Assembly: GCA_907165275.2 (NCBI GenBank)
Contig: OU015660.1
Location: forward strand, 5,024,501-5,088,500
Source of the DNA: Zygaena filipendulae
Taxonomy: Eukaryota > Arthropoda > Insecta > Lepidoptera > Zygaenidae
Length of the DNA: 64,000 nt
Reading direction: 5' to 3'
Positions 24,121-33,560 of this stretch are shown piece after piece. The notes below the pieces were generated by a model. It ran no database searches. It was given only the letters and a program-made list of their open reading frames with translations, and had not been told where the DNA came from. A program made the position numbers and the translations under genes. Within the stretch, counting starts at the first letter, position 1; each line of letters begins with the position of its first letter.

Positions 24121-24690
24121 TAGAATATAGGTCCAAGAATCCTCTCAATCATGGCGAGGTGTTCCTAGTTGTCATGCGTCTGAAACAGCGTGATGCCCAA
24201 GTGCAGCTCAAACATGATGCAGTCGATGGACGACACATCGTACGGCTAAGATCACCCCAGTTCTAGTATGCACTCGGGTTCCCGGTAGTGCCTGGTGGAG
24301 ACGATGGTGCTGTGGTGATCGAATGTGGCGTTGCTAAAGACGATAAGGTGCACGTCGCTGCGCTTCATGCAACGCAGGTCATGCTTGTTCTTGAAGCTGG
24401 TGTAGACACTGACCACCTCGTAGTCGCTGTCCACGAACAGGATGTTCTCCGGCTTGAGGTCAGTGTGCGTGAGCTTGTTGTCGTGCAGGAACAGCACGCT
24501 GTATATCATCTGGTACGCGATGTGCTTCACCTGTTTGATATGGCTGGTAATTGTTGTCTTTAAAGAAGTTGAATACACTTTATCCTAGCATTTCAAACGC
24601 GATGCAAATGTGGCTGTGGCACTTGAACCAGTCCAGCATCTCCACACATAGGTTTTTGAAGTCAGGTTCCATTCCAGCTAATTTCTCTAG
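24121..24690 (-). pseudogene. Doa: Doa/CLK (LAMMER) protein kinase pseudogene, partial
   Basis: The parent is a dual-specificity kinase that phosphorylates SR splicing factors. The minus strand carries the middle of the kinase domain without introns. It starts at LEKLAGMEPD, then LCVEMLDWFK and IAFEMLG-stop-SVFNFF, with a frameshift after NNYQPY. Next comes [17 protein letters not shown], the LAMMER-type catalytic loop [12 protein letters not shown], a damaged metal-binding motif ([10 protein letters not shown] where the family has a DFG), [14 protein letters not shown]-stop, CIMFEL, HLGITLFQTHD and EHLAMIERILG. The last keeps the EHLAM signature of the family. At least four in-frame stops, one frameshift and loss of the DFG aspartate make it non-functional. 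Lack of introns suggests a retrocopy, but this cannot be proven without the parent gene. The N-terminal lobe and the C-terminal end are missing. Confidence 0.9.
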
Positions 24691-24712
24691 TTATAGTAGT
24701 ATAGTTTAATAT

Positions 24713-24835
24713 AGTTTTTGAGTTATGAGGAGGTCAAAAGTGACTTTAAATGGTTCGTGTAATATTACACACGGTTTTGCTCGCCAGTTCTGTTAGCTTG
24801 AACTTGACTTGACTACCCTATCGTGTGTCTAGATA
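24713..24835 (-). repeat. Right arm of the 1.9-kb spaced inverted repeat
   Basis: Reverse complement of the blocks at 22969-23090: GTGTCTAGATA at the outer end, then GCTCGCCAGTTCTGTTAGC, then GGTCAAAAGTGACTTTAAA and AGTTTTTGAGTTATGAGG towards the inside. It starts about 23 bp upstream of the kinase pseudogene. Confidence 0.7.
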
Positions 24836-25399
24836 CACTGTTAAGTCCGGATTATGTAGGGTATATAATGATGGTAAGTTTATTTGTACCTACCTTTGTT
24901 TGTCAGTCGATGGATTTGTGTTCGTGATGATTGAAAACATAAAATTTTTTGGGGTTTTTAATAATTTTATAGCATAATACGTTCATTGTTTTTCCATTGA
25001 TATTAAATTTACAGTGCATTTTTGTAATTGGAAAGCTTTGAATTTAATAAATAAATATATAATTTTAATAAATAAATATGATATGGGCAGGCATTCCGCC
25101 CAGACACCTCTAAACTTTGCATTTAGTTGGGTTGAACACCCTAACTATCAGTTATTTTCTGTTTTTATTTGAAACACATACCATTGATTTCAATATATAT
25201 ATATCAACCAAGTAAAGTGTCTGTTATTGTAGGTATACCATCTAGGGCTGGTGCCGGTGGTCAGGCGTGAAACTACTACCGTATCATTGAACAAGACTCT
25301 GTTTATTGTAATATTAAACATAATATTCTTTGTATGGTGTTTGTGTCTTGTTTTTTTTTTACATTTTTACATAAATATAAACAAAGACCAATTAGAAAA

Positions 25400-25600
25400 C
25401 TGGATGTGCCCCGCGGTTTCACCCGTGTGAAACGTTTTCATATGACCACTTTTTTTCCCGACATCCGATTTAAATGAAATAAAGCCTATATGTAGCTCCA
25501 GGCTAAGCTTAATCTACCTGTAAAAACCGCATGTCAATCCGTTTAGTAGATTCGGAGATAATCGCGAACAGACAGACAGACAGACAGACAGAAAAGAATT
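25400..25600 (-). repeat. Helitron-like/SINE-like repeat with (ACAG)n
   Basis: In reverse orientation: GCCCCGCGGTTTCACCCGTG at the left, a TCCGTTTAGTAGATTCGGAG block, then (ACAG)n near 25568-25591. It belongs with the repeats at 1470, 28050 and 58110 by motif order. Confidence 0.6.
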
Positions 25601-26639
25601 TTAAAAATCTTTTTTTGTGGTTGGTTATTCTTCTTTTATCGCCTGCTGTCAATTTTTGTTAAAAATATTCAATGTACAGAATCGCGGATTCTACTATTTT
25701 ATATAGAAGATAAAATAAATATATGAAAGATTTTAAAGACGTTGGAATTATTTTTTTGACAGCTGGTTACTCTTAAATGTGAGTGTAAATGTATGTATAC
25801 CTACGTATATAATACAGCTCTGGTTATTTGGTTATAGGCATGGGGCTTGTGACTATATTCTTATTCCTTAAGTATTTTATGTTGCTATTATATTCTAAGT
25901 TTCAACCAGTTATACACACTGATACACGCACACATTTAATACATAAATTGATTTATCTAATTGATAAAAATATTTAATAGAAAGCATAGTAGGTACGACA
26001 TTGCTATTTTAAAAGCAAACAATTTATGTAAATAAAATAGTTTACAAAATTGTAGTTATGACTTTATACTATGGGGTGGTCACAGGGGAAATTTGAGTAC
26101 ATTGTTCTGTATTAACACAATGGATGCTGAGTGCTGACCCCTGTCCCTTCATACCGTTTGCGTTATCCAATTCAAATGATATTTGCATGTAATTTTAATA
26201 CATTGCATTGCCATGGGAATGGACAAGAGCCGTAGAGTGTACTGGTAGGTAAATGGTTTTATTAGCAGGGTATTCAATTTTTGTTAGACTTGCCGTATTA
26301 TATTATGTAGGTAATTCTGATGTAGATATTTATTTTTGTATGGATTTTGTCAACGTACCTACGTAAAATGTAAGACTATATGTTTACCGTATTTTACATT
26401 TTTTTCCTACGATTTCCTTTTATAAGAAGATTACCTGTGTAAGGAGAAATTACGATTTTTTTGCGTGTGGCATTAAAGTGTGATCGGATGGAATCCTTTA
26501 TTCTTCCAGAAACAAAATGGTGACCAGCTTACCTGTAATTGTTGCAAATCGCTATGCTACCATAAAAATCAACCAGCTCAAAGATGCGTTTTTATTGAAT
26601 TTTATCATCCATTAAAGTAATAAACACGTGCAGCGACAA

Positions 26640-26910
26640 TCAGAAGTGACATTCGCGAGTCATAGTCCTTAACCGAGGCGCGAGCCTTCGCCTGCCCTGG
26701 TCGGACGTAACTTCCGTTTTCCGCGGCATTGGGCACAATTTGAAATATTTTACTACAGTTGTAACGACTTGATGGCGCTGCCGAGGGCCACTTATATATC
26801 TCTTTTATCTTTTGCCGGCCCTCGCCCTCCCTGCCCTCTGTCCCGGATTAAAGCAACGAAAACGAGGGGACTTTTTTAGTTTCATAACCGCCGGAATGTG
26901 TTTTAAGATT
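26640..26910. other. GC-richer block, possible conserved non-coding element
   Basis: Stands out by composition (CCTTCGCCTGCCCTGGTCGG; CCGGCCCTCGCCCTCC). All frames contain stops. No repeat copy elsewhere in the window. Regulatory function is only inferred. Confidence 0.35.
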
Positions 26911-28049
26911 TACTGAGGTTTAATTTTTAATGTTATTATACATTAAAATGAATTTCTACGCCGTAACTACAGTTCTGAGTGTTGTAGAAGCTGAAATAAA
27001 ACGAGTATATATTTAATATATTTATTTATAAAAACAAAACAAAAAACCCCAACAAAAAAGATTACATAACTTCTTTCTTTTTTTAAAAAAAAGAACCACC
27101 TTCCTCTAAACCTTCCTATAAACCCCACCCCTATTATCTGGGTATTTACTTAATTTCACATACATACAACAAAAAATTTAGGACATCAAAGAATGCATTA
27201 GCTTGGAAGATTCGTCGTAATAGTTTTTAGCATTCTGAATTTATAATTTTTGTTTGGTTAGTTTGGCACCGACTTCAAATACTAAGTAAATAGGTATCCA
27301 TAACAGGGGTACAGGGGTTTAAAAAAATATTACATGTTTATACTTTTTAATTTTTTTTTATTTAATGCTTTTATAAGTGATAGGTTTTTCATATTTTATT
27401 TTAGGTGTTGGGTTAATTACTTTCTAACCTACGGTTTAATAGATAAGAAATACTTAATAATATATAGGTAAGACAAAAAAATGAAGTCGGTCAATCAGTA
27501 TGTGACTCAGTTTTTTTGAAATTCTGAAAAAACTACTAAACCGATTCATGAAAATTTTATATTGAAACCTCCAGAATGTAAGAAATACTCATGTGAAAAC
27601 CGCATTTAAATCGGTTAAAAAAGTGTAAGTTTACGATTTATCTACACTTATACGTGATATAAAAAAGTGCAAATAATATTTTTCAGGAATAAATCTCATT
27701 AAAATTTATACTACCTACCAGTAGGTAGATTATTGCTTATATTCTAAGAAGAAAAAGACTATAGTTACGAATATGAATACAAACTAGAATTATGGTGCCA
27801 CTGAACGATATTTATATCCAACATTAATCTCGACAAAAAGTTACCTGCCTAAGTCATCCGGAATACCTTCATAAACATATCTGGTGGCTGTATAAATCTT
27901 GCGAGGATGATGACTAAATCAAGCCGCTATCTTAGCTGGTGATCGCAAGGCCCTTACGTAGGCAGAAGAATTATTGAACCACAGTGTTTTATATATATTG
28001 AGGTTTATTAACGATATTCGCAAGTCGTAGTGTTACCTATAACATCACT

Positions 28050-28244
28050 ACATGGTATAAAACAAAGTCGCTTTCCACTGTCTGTCTGTCCCTATATGTA
28101 TGCTTAGATTTTGAAAACTACGCAACGGATTTTCAAGCGGTTTTCACCAATAGATAGAGTGACTCATGAGAAAGGTTTATTTTATCCTAGGATTACCGCG
28201 GAAACTCCGAAATTACCGCGGGTGAATCTGCGGGGGACAACTAG
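28050..28244 (+). repeat. Helitron-like/SINE-like repeat
   Basis: Starts near a CTGTCTGTCTGTCC block, then CGGATTTTCAAGCGG and GGAAACTCCGAAATTACC, a GC hairpin, and ends ACAACTAG at 28244. Confidence 0.6.
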
Positions 28245-28508
28245 TATTATATACGTATCTATTTTTTTTTTCTACAAGTAATTTAATTACGTACTTAAGT
28301 CATGCATGGAACATGCATATAGAATATTCCGTCAGACCTGTGTAATGTATTATCTTCAATGATGATGATGATGTTAAATGACTCAAAACTAATTTGTATT
28401 GTTAGCTCATTCTTGACAAACTAAAAAGGAAACGATGTTCATTCAATTCGTTTTTTTTTTTTATTTTGGAGTGTAGATACTTCAGTGGAAAAAAGGCAGT
28501 AAGTATCT

Positions 28509-28690
28509 AATTATCCCGTCTTCTACCTTCGAGATTTAATCCTTGACCATGTAGTAGCCCTGCTACGCGCCAACCATATCGCACAAGTTTTAGAGTAGAA
28601 AGAGAAAGCATCACGCCGTCTCTTTCACTCCACGCCCTAGCATCCGCGCCAAATACCTTCATTTCTTGTCCGTGCGCGCGCGGCTTTCGC
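28509..28690 (-). mobile_element. Older, truncated copy of the 33.2-kb MITE family
   Basis: The stretch from AATTATCCCGTCTTC at the left through CACGCCCTAGCATCCGCGCC matches, in reverse complement, the interior of 33363-33500. The terminal motif differs slightly (CTACCTTCGAG here, ACCGAAGAG there), so it is a different subfamily, or older. Confidence 0.7.
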
Positions 28691-28920
28691 ACAAGGAAAA
28701 AGTAAACATATATTTATTTGAAAAACGCCCGAAAGAAAGCTGGAAGAAGCTCTGGCTAAGAAAAATGAAGAAGTATAATATAAACAGAAATTGTAAAGAA
28801 AGCAACGACGGAGGATTCTACGAACCATCGATTTAGAGGTTTCGAATGATGTGCAACCCCAAGGTTTTTATTTTATGCGATTCATTTTATATCACATTAT
28901 TAAGAATCATGTTTTTTTAT

Positions 28921-29088
28921 ATCCGTTGTATTCTTCGGATATAATTTAACACCCGTTGCATTCATCGGGTGCAAAAACATTACCATGTCCTGTTGCATTC
29001 AATGGGAATTACTTTTTTTTTTTTTTCTGTATTTTGTATCCGTTGTATTCTTCGGATTATAATTTTATACCCGTTGCATTCATCGGGT
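28921..29088. repeat. Array of five 20-nt stem-loops with conserved loop
   Basis: Stem-loops lie at 28921-28940, 28951-28970, 28988-29007, 29038-29057 and 29069-29088. Each has a 5-bp stem around a 10-base loop of the form TTGYATTCWW. Stems are ATCCG/CGGAT (first, fourth), ACCCG/CGGGT (second, fifth) and TCCTG/TGGGA with two G-T pairs (third). The first pair of hairpins and the last pair form a direct repeat of about 54 bp. The array lies between the 28.5-kb MITE copy and a retroposon tail. Confidence 0.75.
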
Positions 29089-29399
29089 AGACAATTTAAG
29101 TTATTTACTTTGGTTTATGATTTAACACTCATAAAAACGGGCTATACGTGCATAAACAATAAACATGTACCTAAAGCGTGTACCTACTTAATATGTTTTT
29201 TGGTTTTGGTTTTTTTTTTGGATAGACAGCTATAGCCTAGCTATACCCTAATTGTGCTTCGCACATTACTCTCACGGAAATATAGTAATGATTTAAGACT
29301 GTTTTAGATATATTCGCTGTCCGTTTATTTTTCTTTTCTTCTCACAAAATATAAATCTACCTTACATATAGATAATATTTTTTTTATCTCGTTGCTACA

Positions 29400-29515
29400 G
29401 CACATTTATTTATTTAAACTTTTTACACAATATGGCACAAAAGGTGGACTTAATGCCACTGTGGCATTCTTTGCCAGTTAATCTTCAAGATCTGCAGAAA
29501 GTGCGTTTAGTGGTG
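29400..29515 (-). repeat. Lepidopteran retroposon tail fragment
   Basis: TTTATTTATTTAAACTTTTT followed by GTGGACTTAATGCCACTGTGG and CTTTGCCAGTTAATC matches a very common lepidopteran retroposon end, read in reverse with its T-rich side at the left. Confidence 0.5.
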
Positions 29516-29657
29516 CTTGTAAGGTCTTAATATGAAGTAAATATATATAATACGTAATTCGATATAGCACATCTCGAATCAAATCTGGATGTATGCGTAG
29601 AGGATACAATACCTACAGAAACCCATTCCGTAGTAGATAGGTGTTGCCGCTATATTT

Positions 29658-30290
29658 AATGAGGCCACCGACCCAGGCAGCGTCGCTGAGCTGGAGGTGC
29701 CGAATGTTTCGAACGATCTCGATGCTGATTTATTGCGCGAGCTGGGCGATATCGAAATAAGGCCAGTTGATAATGGTGATAACATACAGACTGACCTGGC
29801 CGGAAAAATTCAAAATCTTACAAAGTGATCTTAGAAAGGAAACAAAAGAGGAGCTGTTAAAAGAGGTATTCCTTTCCTAAAAATGTACCTACCTTTTTTC
29901 AAGGACCCGACTCTAAACCTGGAAATCAGGGCAATGTTGATAGATAAATGCGAACTGTGAGACTAAAAGAAATAACTATTTGTTTGAAGATTTGGTAAAA
30001 AATCTGGTCTATTAATTGAAACTACCTCTTCAAATACCTCTAATTCAAACGCCAAGGGCCCACCGTCCCGCACGAAGCAGCAGCACAACGGGAAAACCTA
30101 CCCATTTCGAGCCGGTGGGCCGAAACCAAGCCGAAACCGACAAAGCCGTACCGATTCCCTAGCTTCCGACGAGCGTCAGCTCCGCTGCCGCCATCGCCGC
30201 CAGCCAGGCGCCAGCAGCCGCACCCGCCTAGCCGCCCGCTGCCTGGCGCGGCCAACGCGGCGAGACCCGACCACTCGCGCGAAATAAATA
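29658..30290 (+). pseudogene. DIRS gag-like region, broken
   Basis: Reads NEATDPGSVAELEVPN, then DADLLRELGD and DLAGKIQNLTK-stop. A neighbouring frame continues SDLRKETKEELLKEV, and the first frame resumes with PFFKDPTLNLEIRAML. The pattern LxKExKEELL followed by a proline/leucine segment and NxEIxAxL is that of DIRS-type ORF1 proteins. A basic, proline-rich tail follows (GPPSRTKQQHNGKTYPF, then an arginine-rich stretch to about 30280). The protein would be the structural or RNA-binding product. The GC-rich tail explains the minus-strand open frame at 30040-30255, which is not a gene. Confidence 0.7.
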
Positions 30291-30295
30291 AATGG

Positions 30296-31600
30296 ATGCA
30301 GGTACATTCTGGCCGTCTGAAATACTTTATTCACGAACGGCAATCTATTGCCAATGAGAGATTTATATTAGATACCGTCTTAGTTTACAGAATCCTTTTC
30401 ATTAAAGAGCCTCATCAGGATCCGAAACCTAACAATGCACATTTTTTCTAGCATTGATTCCATCACATTAAAAAACGAGTTACACCGTTTATTGCAAGTT
30501 AAAGCTTAATGAAATGTAAATCAACAGCCGGCCAGATTATATTAGATATTTTCTTAATTTCAAAAAAAGATGGACTAATGCGTTTTCTTTTAGTTAAAAA
30601 AAAAAAAAAAAAATTAAATGGGGGACGTTAGAACGGTTAGAACCAAACTTATGACGAAAGGTATAAGGTCAATATCGACCTTATAGAGATTTATTTTTTA
30701 TTGTCCATCCACGATTCGCATACCTACGAAATTTTTTACGCTTTCGTTTTGAAGATACTCTCTTTGAATTTGTGGTAGGTACTTCCGTTTAAACATGTTC
30801 GGTGCCTTATATTTTCACAAAAATATTACAAGCGGTTGTTTCTCGCTTAAGATCTCAGAGTCTTCTCTCAGTTATAGGATGATATTTTGTCTATAGCAAA
30901 TTCTCCCAAGGATTGCCTACAAAACGTTAATTCTACTATTCAATGTTTAACGCGTTTAGGCTCTATTATTAACAGTTGCCCGCGTTTCAACGCGGGAATT
31001 CCGGGACAAAGGTACCCTATGTCCTTCTTCAGTACTCCTAACAACACGTAGAATGCAAAATATAACATAGTTTCACCCGCATAAATTCCGGAGTTCCCGC
31101 GGGAATTCCAAGACGGAAAGTAGCCTATTTCTTTGTCTGTATCTCTGACAACATTGTCAGAGATACACACAAATGTGTGCAAAACTTCATGAAGATCAGT
31201 TGAGCCGTTAAGGCGTGAAAGCGTAACAAACAAACAAACTCACTTTCACATTTATAATAGCTGAGATAATAGTAAGGATTACGAAGAAAGCCATTTAAAT
31301 GCAGAGACATCCCGGAAAATTTTTAAGTTTAATTTTAAATTCTGAAAATAGGTCAATTAATTTACCAGAGTCGAAAAGACAAAATATTTCAAAAATAATA
31401 TTAACACAATATTAAACATTTTTAAATTCTAATAGCATTCGGATACGAGAATTTGCTCGTTTAGGTACTAGGCTCTCTTTCGGCGGCGGGTACAAAATAG
31501 CATAGGTATGGATGGGCCGCACACATAATCTCTGGAAAGAGCTAAATATTAAGCGTTACTTACTAATAATGAAAATTACGTTACCTACTGCATGGGAGTC
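30296..31600 (+). pseudogene. DIRS reverse transcriptase, broken and interrupted
   Basis: Begins GRLKYFIHERQSIANERFIL then DTVLVYRILF, the usual entry into DIRS-type RT. It continues with ITLKNELHRLLQVKA, then in another frame GQIILDIFLISKKDGLMRF (family: FLVxKxDGxxRFIL). After a gap come LRFRFEDTLFEFVV, PYIFTKILQAVVSRLRSQ, and the active-site aspartates DD at 30878-30883, where the family has YLDD but the first two residues are changed. NSTIQCLTRLGSIIN follows. The Helitron-like insert (30973-31279) interrupts the gene here. Beyond it, INLPESKRQNISKII and RIREFARLG resume the thumb region. Several stops and frameshifts. Confidence 0.8.
30973..31279 (-). mobile_element. Helitron-like repeat inserted in the DIRS element
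   Basis: Reverse orientation: the hairpin end at left (CCCGCGTTTCAACGCGGG), an internal second GTTCCCGCGGGAATTCC, then GTAACAAACAAACAAACTC and CACATTTATAATA, ending AGTAAGGATT. The DIRS reading resumes directly on the right, so this insertion is younger than the DIRS copy. Confidence 0.7.
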
Positions 31601-31689
31601 TCAGATTACATGATAACCTCCTATGGTGTAAAAAAAAAAAAAAAAAATTGACAACAGCAATAATTGGATTATTGCTGTCGTATCATAAA

Positions 31690-31900
31690 TCTATACCGAT
31701 GCCTCGTCAACGGGTGAGGCGCTGCTTGTGGCAATGAAAAAATCGGGGATCACTCAATGGACAGCTATAGAGTAAGACATTAAATATAAATTATGATTAT
31801 TATGATATTATGATTTAAATTAAATGAAATTATGATTTAAATTTCAGGCATTCCACGTTTTTTGCTCTGATAAAAAAAAAAAAATCACATCAAAAATTGT
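31690..31900 (+). pseudogene. DIRS RNase H fragment
   Basis: LYTDASSTG, then after a one-base frame change GAACGNEKIGDH, fits the RNase H start of DIRS pol (YTDAS...GWGA). The tryptophan codon after TG is broken. FHVFCSD further on may match the family's AFxxLK segment, and the rest is degraded. RNase H removes the RNA template during copying. The conserved first aspartate (in TDAS) is kept. Confidence 0.65.
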
Positions 31901-32069
31901 ATAGCCATTCTGGAATGGCTTAACCATGGTACTTTCTTTATAGGTCATTTTGCATGGGTCAAAAATATATAATAATTAATACTCCCTCCTAATAAATATC
32001 AGCTTTCTTATCCCTTCAGGGAAAGATGTTCCTGGTTGCGTGCGTATTGTCCGGAAAGGATTTTGAAGG

Positions 32070-32975
32070 CAACCGATCCCGAAAACGGCATTAGACATAA
32101 TGATCTCTTTCATATGTCAAAGCACGAAATCCCAGTATTCTTCTAGTATTTAGTTATGATGAGAGTTTTGCAGTCGAAAAAAGATTGTTACGAGGTTAGG
32201 GTATAGGCCTTTTTTAGAATTTCTTTCTGATTGTTTTCATAAAGGATCCTCAAATGGTACTGTAAATAATATTACTGTACTGTACTGTAGATTATATGTA
32301 ATATTAGTGACGACACGCGAATGAAACTTTTGTCAAAGGGTTCTTTAATTTGAGGCCCTCGTTTCCGCGGTATATCGTTACATGGAACACATCTATTGTG
32401 TTGGATTTAAAAAAAAAAAAAAACTCGGTAATAATGCCTTATACTTTTAAGATCTAAGTGAAAAGTTGGTCACGCTGTTAGCACTGGCAACTGGGCAAAG
32501 AACGCTGACGCTGTCCCTGATAAACATTTCAAATATAATTCTATTAGATGATCATATTATAAACATTATAATACAATATTATTATTACGGATCTAATAAA
32601 AACCTCTGCAGTTGGCAAAGCGCAACCTACGTTAAATTTACCGTTCTTTCGCCAGTATACCGGTATTTGTGCAGCTTCAGCATTACAAAGATACACGGAA
32701 GCGTTGTCCTTGCTAAGATAGCCTTTAGAAGATGGTCTTATTTTAACTTTTAAAAAACCACATAGACTAGCGTCAGCGCAATATATTGGGTGCTGGATAA
32801 AGCAAACTTTATGTAAAAGTGGTATCGATACTTCCTTTTTTGGTGCTCACAGCACTAGGCACGCCTCGAACTTCAGCCACCTCTGGCATAAACGTTGATG
32901 TTTTATGAAGAACGGCTGGATAGTCTAAACGATCTGCGGTCTTTGCTAACTTTTATAACTGACCTGTAGTTGATT
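32070..32975 (+). pseudogene. DIRS tyrosine recombinase, broken
   Basis: Integrates the circular DNA copy by site-specific recombination. From the N-terminal side: ALDIMISFICQSTKSQY, then NGTVNN, ETFVKGFFNLRPSFPRY and WNTSIVLD. A nearly intact stretch follows, DLSEKLVTLLALATGQRTLT, with the first catalytic arginine at 32499-32501 in GQR. The second box is clear: AHSTRHAS at 32845-32868 supplies HxxR and the following histidine. GW is kept in one frame near 32917. The tyrosine lies in FANFYN at 32954-32956, and the next codon, normally arginine, is TGA. Stops and at least two frame changes make it non-functional. The signatures are typical of DIRS recombinases and not of phage integrases or Cryptons. 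Confidence 0.85.
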
Positions 32976-33169
32976 TGAATACAAACTTACTGGTTGATTC
33001 AGTTATTGATTATATTTAGTTATTAATTATTTCCAATATATAATTAATAAGACTTACATTGTATTTATGATTTTAGCCTGTAAAATCGTTATTTGGTTAT
33101 ACATGTTAAACATACATTATATTTACTTTTCTGTTCTTCTCGCAACGTTGATCATCGTCTCTAAACATC

Positions 33170-33213
33170 TACATGGTCAAGGATTAAATCTCGAAGGTAG
33201 AAGACGGGATAAT
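33170..33213 (+). mobile_element. Fragment of an older MITE copy hit by the next element
   Basis: TACATGGTCAAGGATTAAAT continuing to GACGGGATAAT matches the end of the 28.5-kb copy. The young element at 33214 sits immediately after its ATAAT. Confidence 0.65.
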
Positions 33214-33555
33214 TGGATGATCAAACGAACTTACCTGAAGTGAAGTTCGATCCTAATTATCCCGTCTTCACCGAAGAGATTTAAGGTCCCTCCCTTCCCA
33301 AAACTTTTTTCCTTTTTTCTTCCCTTGTTTTATCAACGTTGCGATTTCTGCTCTAAAAAGAATGAAGGTATTTGGCGCGGATGCTAGGGCGTGGAGTGAA
33401 AGAGACGGCGTGATGCTTTCTCTTTCTACTCTAAAACTTGTGCGATATGGTTGGCGCGTAGCAGGGCTACTACATGGTCAAGGATTAAATCTCTTCGGTG
33501 AAGACGGGATAATTAGGATCGAACTTCACTTCAGGTAAGTTCGTTTGATCATCCA
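33214..33555. mobile_element. Young 342-bp MITE with perfect 70-bp TIRs
   Basis: TIRs at 33214-33283 and 33486-33555 are perfect reverse complements over 70 bp, starting TGGATGATCAAACG. ATAAT flanks both sides (33209-33213 and 33556-33560), a probable 5-bp target duplication. The interior holds a pyrimidine-rich stretch (33285-33330) and the GCGCGGATGCTAGGGCGTGG region shared with the 28.5-kb copy. Each TIR contains CAGGTAAGT reading outward. No transposase is encoded, so it depends on another element's enzyme. Confidence 0.9.
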
Positions 33556-33560
33556 ATAAT

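Larger units (their letters stand above)
24836..28049. other. Mixed non-coding DNA with a GC-rich block
   Basis: Holds the repeat at 25400-25600 listed separately and a GC-richer block at 26640-26910 (for example TTTGCCGGCCCTCGCCCTCC near 26811). Around 27240-27640 there is a diverged dispersed repeat with CACCGACTTCAAATAC and ACTAAACCGATTCATGAAAA. No coding gene recognised. Confidence 0.4.
29658..32975 (+). pseudogene. Decayed DIRS-type (tyrosine recombinase) retrotransposon
   Basis: DIRS elements copy through reverse transcription but integrate with a tyrosine recombinase instead of a DDE integrase. Along the plus strand lie, in order, a gag-like part, reverse transcriptase, RNase H and tyrosine recombinase, each with stops and frame changes. 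A Helitron-like repeat splits the RT region at 30973-31279. The parts are detailed in separate entries. Split direct repeats or inverted terminal repeats typical of DIRS were not found, so the true ends are unknown. There is almost no room between RNase H and recombinase for the methyltransferase some DIRS carry; it is absent or deleted. Confidence 0.85.

Noticed and set aside
24288..24563. 91-codon plus-strand frame opposite the kinase
   Set aside because: Antisense shadow of the Doa pseudogene; valine- and histidine-rich composition reflects the reversed codons.
25568..25591. CRISPR-like or regulatory array of GACA repeats
   Set aside because: It is a plain (ACAG)n microsatellite belonging to a lepidopteran repeat; no spacers and the organism is an insect.
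30040..30255. Glycine-rich 71-codon minus-strand frame
   Set aside because: It is the reverse strand of the arginine- and proline-rich tail of the DIRS gag-like region.
32466..32753. 95-residue protein treated as a separate gene
   Set aside because: It is the best-kept part of the DIRS tyrosine recombinase, starting at a TTG within the domain and continuing in other frames.
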